Shown here: in pieces, positions 16,307 to 25,100 of the stretch
Layout: each line of letters begins with the position of its first letter
Numbering within the stretch: the first letter of the stretch is position 1
Source: M3007 sp964539805
GTDB lineage: Bacteria > Bacteroidota > Bacteroidia > Chitinophagales > Saprospiraceae
Direction of reading: 5' to 3'
Length of the DNA stretch: 34,972 nt
Assembly: GCA_964539805.1 (NCBI GenBank)
Contig: CAZIKN010000057.1
Coordinates: forward strand, 1 to 34,972
The notes under the pieces: generated by a model
What the model saw: the letters and a program-made list of their open reading frames with translations, nothing else
What the model was told of the DNA's origin: nothing
The model's database searches: none
Program-made: the position numbers and the translations under genes

Positions 16307-17743
16307 ATGTCCTCACAAATTCGCACCCTGCAACCCAATGCTCCATGGAATCATTTTGCTGACCTGAATGCCATACCGCGCCCATCCAAAAAAGAGGAGC
16401 GCGTGGCTCGGTTCATGCAAGATTTTGGCCGTTCCCTTGGCCTTGAGGTGATAACGGATGCCATTGGCAACGTCATTCTTAAAAAACCCGCTTCGCCCGG
16501 CCGGGAACACAGGCCTGTTGTGATTATGCAGGCCCACTTGGATATGGTACACCAAAAAAACAGCAGTACGGAATTCGATTTCGAGAAACAGGGCATCGAA
16601 ATGTACCTTGATGGTGATTGGGTGAGGGCCAAAGGTACAACACTTGGTGCAGATAATGGCTTAGGGGTAGCCGCAATTATGGCAATTTTGAGCAGTAAAG
16701 ATTTGGCACACCCGCCCATTGAAGCTCTTTTTACCCTTGATGAAGAAGCGGGCATGGGTGGGGCTAAAAATTTGGGCCGAGGTCTGCTCAAAGGGAAAAT
16801 CCTGCTGAATTTAGATACAGAGGAAGACCATGTTTTTACTATTGGCTGTGCCGGTGGTTTGGATACCCTGTGTGATTGGGATTACAAAGAGGAAGATTGC
16901 CCGTCCAGTATGCAGGGTGTCAAAATAACCGTGAGCGGATTAAAAGGTGGCCATTCGGGCATGGAAATCCATCTTGGACTGGGTAATGCCAATAAAATCA
17001 TGAACAGGGTTTTAAGACACTGCAAAGGATTAAAAATCAGCAGTATGGAAGGCGGTAGCGCGCGCAACGCCATACCCCGGGAATGTGAAGCAAGCGTGGC
17101 GGTTAAAAGTTTAGGCGGTTTTACACGCCAATTTAAGGCAGTTGTCAAAGAAATCATGGCAGAGTTTGGGGGAATTGAGCCCGGGCTCCAAATTCAGTTT
17201 ACCCTGAATGACACGCCTCAAAAAGTTATGCGGCGCAAAGACCAAGAGAAATTGTTGAGTGCATTGTCCGCTGTGCACAATGGTGTATTCCGCATGAGCC
17301 CTGATGTACCCGGTTTGGTTGAGGCTTCATCCAATCTGGCAAGAATTGAGTTGGCTAACGGCCACTTCTTCTGTGGCAGCCTGCAGCGCAGTTCGGTGGA
17401 GAGCAGTAAGGCCGATGTAGCCGCTACATTTCGGGCACCTTTTGATCTGATAGGTGCAAAAGTGACCACTGCGAATGCTTATCCCGGGTGGAAACCCAAC
17501 CCAAATTCAAAATTATTGAAAAAAATGACCGCATTATATACAAAGACGTTTGGAGAGCAGGCACATGTAGAAGCTTGCCATGCTGGTTTGGAGTGCGGTA
17601 TCATAGGAGAGGCTTATCCAGGTTTGGACATGGTTTCGTTTGGTCCTAATATCCGTAATGCGCATTCACCTGATGAATGTGCCAGTGTGTCTTCTTTTCA
17701 AAAAACATGGACGTTTCTGGTGGCTTTATTAAGCGAATTGTAG
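16307..17743 (+). CDS. pepD: Cytosolic non-specific dipeptidase (aminoacyl-histidine dipeptidase)
   Basis: A 478-residue M20-family zinc dipeptidase that splits dipeptides, including Xaa-His, in the cytoplasm. The ATG at 16307 gives the usual N-terminus for the family (LQPNAPWNHFADLNAIPRPS); the longer frame from 16244 adds 21 residues of unlikely leader. Metal and catalytic residues are visible: His77 and Asp79 in M-Q-A-H-L-D-M, Asp116 in G-A-D-N-G-L-G, the Glu146-Glu147 pair in L-D-E-E-A-G, Asp170 in L-N-L-D-T-E-E, and the late H-A-G-L-E-C-G and N-A-H-S-P-D-E segments. The dimerisation loop has K-G-G-H-S-G. Length and motif order are complete, so this should be active. It ends before a long inverted repeat shared with the convergent cyclophilin gene. 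Confidence 0.95.
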   Translation: MSSQIRTLQPNAPWNHFADLNAIPRPSKKEERVARFMQDFGRSLGLEVITDAIGNVILKKPASPGREHRPVVIMQAHLDMVHQKNSSTEFDFEKQGIEMYLDGDWVRAKGTTLGADNGLGVAAIMAILSSKDLAHPPIEALFTLDEEAGMGGAKNLGRGLLKGKILLNLDTEEDHVFTIGCAGGLDTLCDWDYKEEDCPSSMQGVKITVSGLKGGHSGMEIHLGLGNANKIMNRVLRHCKGLKISSMEGGSARNAIPRECEASVAVKSLGGFTRQFKAVVKEIMAEFGGIEPGLQIQFTLNDTPQKVMRRKDQEKLLSALSAVHNGVFRMSPDVPGLVEASSNLARIELANGHFFCGSLQRSSVESSKADVAATFRAPFDLIGAKVTTANAYPGWKPNPNSKLLKKMTALYTKTFGEQAHVEACHAGLECGIIGEAYPGLDMVSFGPNIRNAHSPDECASVSSFQKTWTFLVALLSEL

Positions 17744-17752
17744 TCAATAAAG

Positions 17753-17823
17753 CATGGGGAGCCTTAAGAGCATTTCTGGGATTTTCCTCACTTTCAGCAA
17801 AATGGTTTCCAAGGCTCCCCATG
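17753..17823. terminator. Long-looped inverted repeat between convergent genes
   Basis: CATGGGGAGCCTT (17753-17765) and AAGGCTCCCCATG (17811-17823) form a perfect 13-bp stem around a 45-nt loop, between the stops of pepD (17743, +) and the cyclophilin gene (17837, -). Its position fits a bidirectional transcription end, but the loop is long and no strong T-run follows on either side. Confidence 0.5.
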
Positions 17824-17836
17824 TGTACACTTATGT

Positions 17837-18721
17837 TTACTTAATTACGGTGATTTTCATTTTGACATCCTTTTTAGGGCGATCAGAACCGCCTTTTTCG
17901 ACAGCTGCAATTTTGTCAATGACATCCAGGCCTTTAATTACTTGGCCAAATACGGTGTAATCCCGATCCAGGTGTGGTGTACCTCCATTTGCCTTGTACG
18001 CTGCCCGCTGTTCGGGTGTGTAATGAAAAGCCTTCATTTTTTCTATTTGTGTCAAGGTTTCATCCGTCACCGGGGCTCCCTGAACAATGTAGAATTGAGA
18101 ACCACTGCTTTTTTTCTCAGGATTATTGGTGCGCGCAGCAGCCAAAGCGCCCTTAACGTGGCTGAGCGAGTCCACAAATTCCGCTGGTATCTGATAACTT
18201 GGCCCGCCCATACCCAAGGCCTGCCCGGGCTTGGCGTCACGGCTAGCCGGATCGCCGCCCTGTATCATGAAATTACTGATAACCCTGTGAAAAAGCAGGC
18301 CATCATAATATCCTTCTTCAGCCAGTTTGATAAAGTTGTCACGGTGCTTAGGTGTGGCATTGTAAAGCTCGGCGGTCATGGTGCCGAATTCAGTTTCGAT
18401 TTCCACGAGGCAGCGCTCGGGAGCAATAATTTGTACCATTTGTTTGTAAATTGCAGTTTTGCTGCCTTTTTTAGCCTTTAGTACAACGGTATAGTTGCCA
18501 GAACGAGTGTAACGATGGGCAGGATTTGCCTCCGTAGAGCTTTTTCCATCGCCAAAATCCCACTCGTATGACTCCGCTTTTATTGAATTATTGGTAAAAG
18601 CAATTTCTACCGGAACTACATGTTTTTGACTGGGTATGGTAAAGCTCGCCTTGGGCTTTACCGCACACGAACTCAGCATGCCCAACAAGGCCAAAAAAAA
18701 GCAGCATTTAATCTGTTGCAT
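17837..18721 (-). CDS. PKD-cyclophilin lipoprotein (peptidyl-prolyl isomerase)
   Basis: A 294-residue lipoprotein. The lipobox L-S-S-C puts lipidation at Cys19. A PKD beta-sandwich (about 26-98) shows the signature Y-E-W-D-F-G-D-G-K and H-R-Y-T-R-S-G-N-Y-T-V. A cyclophilin domain (about 103-294) follows, with F-H-R-V-I-S-N-F-M-I-Q-G-G-D-P (144-158) and the active-site segment G-S-Q-F-Y-I. It catalyses cis-trans isomerisation of prolyl bonds in periplasmic or surface proteins; the PKD domain probably binds a partner or substrate. A TAGTTTTG -7-like sequence on the minus strand (18773-18766), inside the 3' end of the upstream gene, could serve as its promoter. Domain calls are secure; substrate unknown. 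Confidence 0.92.
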   Translation of the reverse strand: MQQIKCCFFLALLGMLSSCAVKPKASFTIPSQKHVVPVEIAFTNNSIKAESYEWDFGDGKSSTEANPAHRYTRSGNYTVVLKAKKGSKTAIYKQMVQIIAPERCLVEIETEFGTMTAELYNATPKHRDNFIKLAEEGYYDGLLFHRVISNFMIQGGDPASRDAKPGQALGMGGPSYQIPAEFVDSLSHVKGALAAARTNNPEKKSSGSQFYIVQGAPVTDETLTQIEKMKAFHYTPEQRAAYKANGGTPHLDRDYTVFGQVIKGLDVIDKIAAVEKGGSDRPKKDVKMKITVIK

Positions 18722-18765
18722 TAGAAAATAATTGTGTTTGAAGTATTGGTGAATGAAACAAAAAT

Positions 18766-18773
18766 CAAAACTA
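18766..18773 (-). promoter_or_regulatory. Candidate -7 element for cyclophilin gene
   Basis: TAGTTTTG on the minus strand is an exact TAnnTTTG match about 45 nt upstream of the cyclophilin start and overlaps the stop of the upstream DUF5362-like gene. The nearest TTTG -33 candidate is 26 bp away, too far, so the call is weak. Confidence 0.35.
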
Positions 18774-19253
18774 AGTCATCATAATAATGAGCCAGAAAAC
18801 AAAGGATACTACCCCGGTAACAATGCTGAAAACACCCCACCAACGAAATTGGTTGCGAAGGGCCTGCCATGCCAGGGAGAAGCTGCTTTGATCATCAAAA
18901 CGAATTGCGCTTCCCATATTCATGGCAAAACGAAGGCAATATACCTGTATCACAATTGCAACAGCTATAATACCCAGGATAAACGCCGTTGAATAGGTCA
19001 GGATTTTTCCTGCCATCTCAGATTGTTCATCGGGAAGCAGCTCCCTCATGAACATAGAAATATAAGTGCTCATCGCTCCCCCTACGGCAAGAATAAGCAA
19101 AAAGAACAAGCCAAACAAAACCAGCATGGTTATAGATACGAATTTGGCCCATGCGGCAGCTTGTTTTAATTCGTGCCTTGCAATGGGTGATGGGCTTACC
19201 GCACCTGTGTTGTTGGATAAAACTTGATCGTCAAATGAAAAATTAGCGTCCAT
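18771..19253 (-). CDS. DUF5362-like membrane protein
   Basis: A 160-residue protein with a polar N-terminal tail of about 35 residues and hydrophobic segments at about 37-62, 85-107 and 137-158. The arrangement (short polar head, long helix pairs and an Arg/Phe-rich W-Q-A-L-R-N-Q-F-R-W-W-G loop before the last helix) fits Bacteroidota DUF5362 proteins, whose function is unknown. It lies 18 bp after a second protein of similar layout (19272-19703), so the two are probably tandem paralogues or partners in one transcript. Family call by eye. Confidence 0.6.
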   Translation of the reverse strand: MDANFSFDDQVLSNNTGAVSPSPIARHELKQAAAWAKFVSITMLVLFGLFFLLILAVGGAMSTYISMFMRELLPDEQSEMAGKILTYSTAFILGIIAVAIVIQVYCLRFAMNMGSAIRFDDQSSFSLAWQALRNQFRWWGVFSIVTGVVSFVFWLIIMMT

Positions 19254-19271
19254 GTTATCAAGAATAAGTAA

Positions 19272-19703
19272 TTAGTTAAGTTGGCCTACACCAGCCATGG
19301 AAACAAAGAGCAGCATGCCCATCAGGATAATCAGTGCGATAATCAGGATGATGCCAACAACCATGTAAAAATTTTTGATTGCCGTAGCAGCAGCATCCAT
19401 ATCGGATGGCTCCTGTGATGTAGAGAGAATTTTGGATGTTTGGTGCATTCTATAATACAACCAAATGACAAAGGCACTAAAAAGAAAACCAATTAAGGAA
19501 CCAAGCAAGGAGTCATTTACACCTGTTTTCAGCAAAGATAACAAAAGATTTTGTCCCAATGATACCCCCCCAAGGATAGCGAGGACTAAAGTCCAAAGGG
19601 AAAACTCCCGTAAATTGATACGGATATCATTGGAAACATGAATTCCGTGGTGCGAATAGCTTTGTGTTGCCTCATCCAAAGGCACATCAAAATTGTTGTC
19701 CAT
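19272..19703 (-). CDS. DUF5362-like membrane protein, upstream paralogue
   Basis: A 143-residue protein with a polar N-terminus (about 1-33) and hydrophobic segments at about 36-56, 66-83 and 112-136. Like its downstream neighbour it has the short loop between the second and third helices (M-H-Q-T-S-K-I-L) followed by a Met/Ala-rich amphipathic region (DMDAAATAIKNFYMVVG). Probably co-transcribed with the gene at 18771-19253. Function unknown. Upstream lies a 467-bp gap without genes. Confidence 0.55.
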   Translation of the reverse strand: MDNNFDVPLDEATQSYSHHGIHVSNDIRINLREFSLWTLVLAILGGVSLGQNLLLSLLKTGVNDSLLGSLIGFLFSAFVIWLYYRMHQTSKILSTSQEPSDMDAAATAIKNFYMVVGIILIIALIILMGMLLFVSMAGVGQLN

Positions 19704-20170
19704 TGTTGTAAAATTGTTTTAATAAAAAAATCAAAAAGCTCATGCGATTTGAATTGGGCGTAAAGGAAATAACAATTTTTGATCTGTCAATAATAAAAAT
19801 TGTAGCAAATATTGATCTGGCATAAATAAGTAAGCCCGGCCTCAACTTTATGAAACCGGGCTACTTTGCCTATGAAGCATAAGACATCTGAACCTTTTAT
19901 GTTACACATTGACCAAAGGGCATACAATCCCCGGGCCACGTTTGGCATTCAAAAAAATGAGTGTGGAATTTAAATAATACACAACTGACGCTGTGCAGCG
20001 TGAGGTTTTTATCCTCATGGGATGAAAAGAGTAAGGGTAATCGGTTGAAAAATGATTAAATGCTGTAAAGCACTTTGCAAAAATAAAGGAAGTTTACTGG
20101 GGGATTTGGTTAAATGTTTTCAAATGTCGTGAAAACGTCTTTTTTAACAAAGCGAATTTTTTACTATTTA
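19704..20170. other. 467-bp structured intergenic region
   Basis: No convincing open frame on either strand. It contains AGCCCGG/CCGGGCT (19833-19839 / 19856-19862, 16-nt loop); ACGCT-GTGC-AGCGT (19988-20001); TGAGG/CCTCA (20001-20005 / 20013-20017); and GTTTTC/GAAAAC (20116-20121 / 20131-20136). Read on the minus strand, the GC-rich hairpin at 19833-19862 is followed by a T-rich TTACTTATTTAT stretch. It may hold a long 3' untranslated region of the Nudix gene, the leader of the DUF5362-like pair, or a small RNA of roughly 190 nt. Confidence 0.45.
20109..20147 (-). terminator. AT-rich stem-loop downstream of Nudix gene
   Basis: GTTTTC/GAAAAC (20116-20121 / 20131-20136) with partial outer pairing GTTAAA/TTTAAC lies about 25-60 bases after the Nudix stop. 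It is a weak candidate terminator, because the stem is AT-rich. Confidence 0.3.
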
Positions 20171-20650
20171 TTACAGCAAACCAGCCCATCCTCCACCTAA
20201 TTGTTGCCAGAATTCAAGCACTTTATTGCGGGACGGGAACTCAGAGTAGATCACTCCGGTTCGAATACAGCGCAGCACATGCAGGGTAGGCTTTGATACA
20301 TCTTCGGGCAGATTGTCAATTGGTAGCCAAGCTACGTCCTTGAATTTCTTGGGCTCCAAAGATTCTGGAGTTCCAAAAAAGCGAGGGGCTTTAAAATAAA
20401 GGACAAGAAGTGTTTCGTCTTTTTTAAGCTTGTGCCTATGCAATACGTGCACCAAAGTAAGTTCTTCAGGCTTAACTTCAATACCAGCCTCTTCCTGTGC
20501 TTCACGGGCAAGTGCTTCGCGAGCGAATTCGTGGTCTTCTACATTACCACCGATAAGACTATATCGTCCACCATTTTTTTTTGTTTGCCTAAGGCAAAGG
20601 ATGCGCCCGTTATTATCCTCTACGATGAGTCTAACCGCAAAAATGAGCAT
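20171..20650 (-). CDS. Nudix hydrolase
   Basis: A 159-residue protein that hydrolyses a nucleoside diphosphate linked to some moiety X, using a divalent metal. The Nudix box is complete: G-N-V-E-D-H-E, seven residues, then R-E-A-Q-E-E-A-G-I, fitting Gx5Ex7REUxEExGU at about residues 35-57. The strand before it (ILCLRQTKKNGGRYSLIGG) and the C-terminal W-L-P-I segment are typical. The substrate cannot be inferred from this. It is followed by the 467-bp gap and preceded by two adjacent stem-loops. On the minus strand TACCTTTC (20690-20683), one base off the -7 consensus, could be its promoter. Confidence 0.9.
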   Translation of the reverse strand: MLIFAVRLIVEDNNGRILCLRQTKKNGGRYSLIGGNVEDHEFAREALAREAQEEAGIEVKPEELTLVHVLHRHKLKKDETLLVLYFKAPRFFGTPESLEPKKFKDVAWLPIDNLPEDVSKPTLHVLRCIRTGVIYSEFPSRNKVLEFWQQLGGGWAGLL

Positions 20651-20719
20651 GTCAACTTTAATCTTTGTTCAAAATGTCGGGCGAAAGGTAATGGCTAAGT
20701 TCAATACTTTATGTGAAAT

Positions 20720-20761
20720 TTGATGCAATCCATCAAAGATAGCTCAAGACTTGCTATCTTG
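20720..20761. other. Two abutting stem-loops
   Basis: TTTGATG-5 nt-CATCAAA (20720-20738) and AAGATAGC-9 nt-GCTATCTT (20737-20761) are both perfect and share two bases. They lie just after the stop of the small secreted protein gene (20768, -), so a terminator or mRNA 3'-end role is likely, although no clear T-run follows. Confidence 0.45.
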
Positions 20762-20767
20762 ACAGCC

Positions 20768-21244
20768 TTACTCATCATAAATTTCAAGCAGTGCCCATTC
20801 GATTTCCTCTTTTTTGTAATTCTGTCGGGTCATCTCTACCTTTTTAAGGGCACGCTTATCCCGAATTTCCTGCTGTGTCTTTTGGAAAAGGCTTACCTGT
20901 TCCTTTGACCTCAAAATTCGCCGGATATTAGCCACAGTTTGGGCTTGATAAATTTTTAACTTATTGATATAAAGTGACTTATTGGTTTCTTTCAAGAAAT
21001 CTATTTCTGCCAGACTCTGGTTCTTTTTGACTTGAACACCATACATTTGCTTAGCCTGATCAGCATTCAAATCATATTTTTCTACAAGTTTGATTGTGGA
21101 TGAGCGGGCTAACGAATCCTCGGCAAGCAAAGGTTTGACATTAGCAGGGGGGACTAAGCCTCCCTTGGGTATTTTTAAGCTACCTTGCGCTGCCAAACTT
21201 AAAGGCAAAGCAAAAAAAACTAAAACGGTCAGCTTCGATTTCAT
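20768..21244 (-). CDS. Small secreted helical protein
   Basis: A 158-residue exported protein with a clear signal peptide (hydrophobic core, then L-A-A-Q at residues 17-20). The mature part is almost all helical and rich in Lys, Gln and Glu, with LNADQAKQMYGVQ and a Lys/Arg-rich tail. The pattern loosely resembles Spy/CpxP-type periplasmic LTxxQ helical proteins, but the signature is not convincing. The minus-strand TAACTTTG (21319-21312), an exact -7 match overlapping the stop of the upstream TrpF-like gene, could be its promoter. Function unknown. Confidence 0.6.
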   Translation of the reverse strand: MKSKLTVLVFFALPLSLAAQGSLKIPKGGLVPPANVKPLLAEDSLARSSTIKLVEKYDLNADQAKQMYGVQVKKNQSLAEIDFLKETNKSLYINKLKIYQAQTVANIRRILRSKEQVSLFQKTQQEIRDKRALKKVEMTRQNYKKEEIEWALLEIYDE

Positions 21245-21311
21245 ATTTGTACGGAAGAAAAATGAACGGTATTTTTGAAAAACGTCTGAAGGGATTTTAT
21301 CTTATCCAATA

Positions 21312-21319
21312 CAAAGTTA
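21312..21319 (-). promoter_or_regulatory. Candidate -7 element for secreted helical protein
   Basis: TAACTTTG on the minus strand is an exact TAnnTTTG match about 70 nt before the ATG at 21244. The best -33 candidate (TTTC at 21347-21344) is 24 bp away, longer than usual. Confidence 0.4.
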
Positions 21320-21904
21320 ATGTTTACTTTCGGATAAGTATTCGAAAATTTCATTCAGCTGATCAAAGGATTTAACCCCTACTGCCTCCTCTTCTCCTCC
21401 AATGAGTTCTAAACCATAAAGATTTTCACGGGCAATGAATGATAAAATAGTAGTCAAGGGCGCGTCAAGGGACCAAATAATTGGGAATTGCTTGTATTGC
21501 ACTAAAGATTCGAGTGGAGTATTGGCATCAATGCGCACCAAGAATGCCGAAATAAAAGGCTGCCATAGTGCCAATAGTGCGGGGGACAACTGCGCAGGAT
21601 CAATTTCCAAGATTATTGAGACACCGCTCCAATCTGCCACTTCATCAACGCTATCCGGCAGGGTAATTTGAACCACGTCAAGCGTAAAAAAATTAGCCGC
21701 TTCCTTGACGATGTGAAGTGGGGTTCGGCCAAATTCACCCACTACGATAGGGCCTTGTACCCATTCTCGGATAGCCCGCATATATACAGGATCCAGATAG
21801 CCTATGCTGCCTTCCTCCAAGTTGAATCCAAGATATTGCACCTCCTCGGCAGCAAAATAACGGGCATCCGTTAAATTGCTAATTTTCCCTGCTTTTACTA
21901 TCAT
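21317..21904 (-). CDS. TrpF-like protein lacking the catalytic Cys
   Basis: A 195-residue protein with the layout of phosphoribosylanthranilate isomerase (TrpF, a TIM barrel of about 200 residues): first strand V-K-A-G-K-I, then the L-T-D-A-R-Y-F-A helix and Y-L-G-F-N-L strand, and at the end the G-V-K-S-F-D-Q-L segment that matches the G-V-K-D-x-x-x-I helix of TrpF. In active TrpF the first strand reads K-I-C-G or similar, and the Cys is the general base; here the corresponding positions are A-G-K. The phosphate-binding G-G segment near the end is present in altered form (IGGEEEAVG). No other trp gene is nearby. It is probably a divergent paralogue with a different or lost activity. Confidence 0.6.
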   Translation of the reverse strand: MIVKAGKISNLTDARYFAAEEVQYLGFNLEEGSIGYLDPVYMRAIREWVQGPIVVGEFGRTPLHIVKEAANFFTLDVVQITLPDSVDEVADWSGVSIILEIDPAQLSPALLALWQPFISAFLVRIDANTPLESLVQYKQFPIIWSLDAPLTTILSFIARENLYGLELIGGEEEAVGVKSFDQLNEIFEYLSESKH

Positions 21905-22054
21905 TTGTTATGTCTGTATCGTTAATGACTCAAAATAAATTTAGCGCTGCAAAGTTCGTAATCAAAAGGCATATTTAGGTCAGGCGTTCGCATTTTGGCG
22001 GTGCAAATTAATTTTCAGTACAATAAAAGGAAGAAAAAAAAGGGTTTGGGGAAA

Positions 22055-22094
22055 GAATATTTTGCATTCTTGGCACAAAAAAAACAAAATATTC
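22055..22094. promoter_or_regulatory. Inverted repeat upstream of the repeat-protein gene
   Basis: GAATATTTTG (22055-22064) and CAAAATATTC (22085-22094) are perfect 10-bp complements around a 20-nt loop, about 80-120 bp before the ATG at 22174. It may be an operator or a transcription-end structure. No convincing promoter match is visible in this 269-bp gap. Confidence 0.4.
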
Positions 22095-22173
22095 GTGTCT
22101 TTACGACAGAATGCACTAATTTGCCCCGCCTTCAAATACCGATTATCTATCAAAATTATACTATACTAATATC

Positions 22174-25100
22174 ATGCATCCTAATGCCCGCCCCTACCGT
22201 ATGGTAGCCCTTGTGTTTTTTTCCTTGTTCTTCTGTTTGCAGGCTACTGCGCAAGATTGCTTAAAGGAAAACAAGAAACTTTCTGGAATACAATTTACTC
22301 AAACTTCCCCGCTGACCATCATTGTACGAAGTAACTACAATTATGGGATTGAGTTTTTCACAAACGAAAAAGGGATATTCGCTCGCATGATTTCTGTAGG
22401 CGGTATTGAATTTAATCAAGATGATCAGGTCATTTTTATTGATGTCAATGGCGGCGAGCGCGCCTACAAGTTTACAGGTATGGATGAGCTTGTTCCAGGC
22501 TCTGTACCTACGCACCGGAACAACCTCCGTATAGACCTCGAAGGCGTTAAATGGCTCTCTGAGTCTACCATTTCGGGCATCAATTTTATTAACTTTGTAG
22601 ATCGTCAGAAACATAAATTCACAACTAACCCCAATCTTCAAAGTGAGTTTCGCAACTTTGTTAAGTGTTTTTATTCTGCTCTTGATGCCACAAGTGTTAA
22701 AGACACGCCCGGTGCCTCTGTTTCCAAAAACAATAACACTGGCTCATCAACTGCTACATCTACTACTCCCAATGGTGGCGGCGGAACCAATAAACCATCA
22801 GGAAACGCTCAGCGCAATGGAGGCGGATCACCTGCAAGCGACAATGAGGTAACTAATCTGCGCCAGGAACTGGAAAAAACCAAGGAAAAACTCCGTGAAG
22901 ATATTCGCATGGAAAAAGAGCGTGCAGAGACGATCAAAGGTCAATTGCAACAGGAGGTAGCGGCCGCACGGGAAGCTGCCAACCAAAAAAAGTTAGAATA
23001 TGCCAACGAAGTGGTAGAAGCGCGAAAAACAAGTCTTGCCGAAATTGAAAAAGCCAAAACAGAAGCGCAAAATTTTGTGACCGAAAGCCGAAGTAAAGCT
23101 GAAGCAGAGGCCGGGAAAATCGCCAACAGCGTTGAAGAAGCACGCAAACAGGCTGGCGAGGAAATTCAACGCGCCAGGCTAACCAGTGCCGAAGAAGTGA
23201 AAAAAGCACGAGAAAACGCGGCCAAAGAAGTAGGTGAGGTGAAAATTAAATTAGAGCAGTCCAAGCTACAATACGCCGATGAGGTATCTTCTGCCCGTAC
23301 CAATGCCGAAGACGAAATCAAACGTATCAGGGAAGAAAACACCAAGGCGATAGCAGAAGCCAGGGAAAAAGCAAAAAATGAACAAGAAAAAACTACCGAG
23401 GATGTAGTAGAAACCAAAAAAACAGCCGCTGAGCAAATTTTGAAAATACGAGAAGAAACAGCCGCTGAAGTGGCCAGGATGAAGGAAAGCAGTGTTTTGG
23501 AAAAGCAAAAATCCGCCGTTGAAATTGCAGAATCCCGCAGAAAGGCAGCCGAAGAAAAAGCCCTTCAGCAACAAAACAGTGCAAATGAAATAGCAGAAAT
23601 CAAAGAGAATGCTGCACGACAAAAAGAAGCATACGCCACTGAAGTAGCAGACGCAAAAAAACGAGCGGCTGAAGAAGTGTCCATGATCAAAGCTGGCATA
23701 GCGGAAGAACAAAAAAAGGCAGAAGTTGAAAAAGCAGACATCGCCAAGCAAGTCGTAGAAAGCAAACAAAAGGCAGCCTCAACCGTGCAGCAAGTCCAAG
23801 AGGAAAGCAGTAAGGCTATATTAGAAGCACAAGCCCGGTCTAAAGCGCAAAAGGACTCTATTGCTATTCAAGTTGCCACCGCACGCGAAAAAGCCGCGCA
23901 AGAATTGCAAAAAATACAGGATGAATTGACCAAATCTATCGCAGCGGCCAAAGAACAGGAGAACAAAATCAAACAACAAAGCGCCGATGAAGTACAAAAA
24001 GCTCGTGAACGAAGCCAACAAGAAGTGGTAAAAGCTCAAGAGGAAGCAAAAAATAAAGTTTTGGATGCCAATTCCAAAGCAGATCAAGCCCAAAAACAAT
24101 ATGCCTCAGAGGTAGAAACCTCAAAAAAAACAGCCGATGACAAAGTAAAACAGATACAGGCCGAAGCGGCGGCAGCCGTAATAGAGGCCAAAAAGAAACA
24201 ACAAGAAAATACTACAGCCACTGCAGCAGAAGTCGTAGCAGCACGGGAAAAAGCTGCAGCAGAGATTGCTGCAGCACGGGAAAAGGCAGCTAATGAAGTG
24301 GCTGCAGCAAGAGAAGCACAAGTACGAGCCATACAGGAAAGCACAAATGCCATATCCGAAGCCCGTCGAAAAAGCGCCCAAGAAGTAGCCAATATCAAAA
24401 AGAATGAAGCGGATAGTGTCAGAATAGCGCGTGAAAATAGCGCAAAAGAACGTCAGCGATTTGCAACCGAGGTGGCTGATGCGCGTGCGCGATCTGCTCA
24501 GGAAGTTGCCTCCGCCAACCAAAAAGCAGCAGAAGAGGTGAAAATTGCAAAGGAAAATGCTGCGAAAATAAAACAAGAGAGCGCTGAAGCTATTGGTAAA
24601 GTTAAGGAAGAAGCTGCTGCCCTGATCCAAGCCACAAGGGAAAACGCCGCAAAAGAAGTTGCATCAGTCAAATCACAAGCTATCGAAGCCATTACTTTTG
24701 CCAAACGAGAAAGTGACGACAAGCGAGCCGCCCTTGCCAAAGAAGTGGCCGATGCGCAAGAGCGGGCCAGAAAGGACATTGCTGACGCACGCCAATCCTC
24801 TGCTGCAGAAGTTGCCACAGCCCGAAAAGATGCAGAAGAAAAACGCAAACAATATGCAGCAGATGTGGAAGAAGCAAGACAAAAGTCCGCAGCTGAAATT
24901 GCTGCCGGACAAAAAGAAGCCAGTGAGGCCATATATAAAGCAAAACAGGAATCTGCTACAGCAATAAATGAAATCAAGCAACAAGAAGCCCAACTCATAG
25001 CAGAGGAAAAGGCGAAATCAGCAGCTGAAATTAGTAAGGTAAAGACTGAGACAGCTCGTATTTTAGCAGATGAGGCCAAAAAAATTGATGAAATCAATCA

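Noticed and set aside
17942..18481. 179-codon plus-strand frame opposite the cyclophilin gene
   Set aside because: It overlaps a complete, motif-bearing gene on the other strand and shows no domain or start context.
24498..25097. 199-codon open frame on the minus strand inside the fibre gene, with several other antisense frames between 22934 and 24993
   Set aside because: They are the reverse strand of an Ala/Glu/Lys-rich repeat, which lacks stop codons by composition; translations are Ser/Phe/Cys-rich and meaningless.
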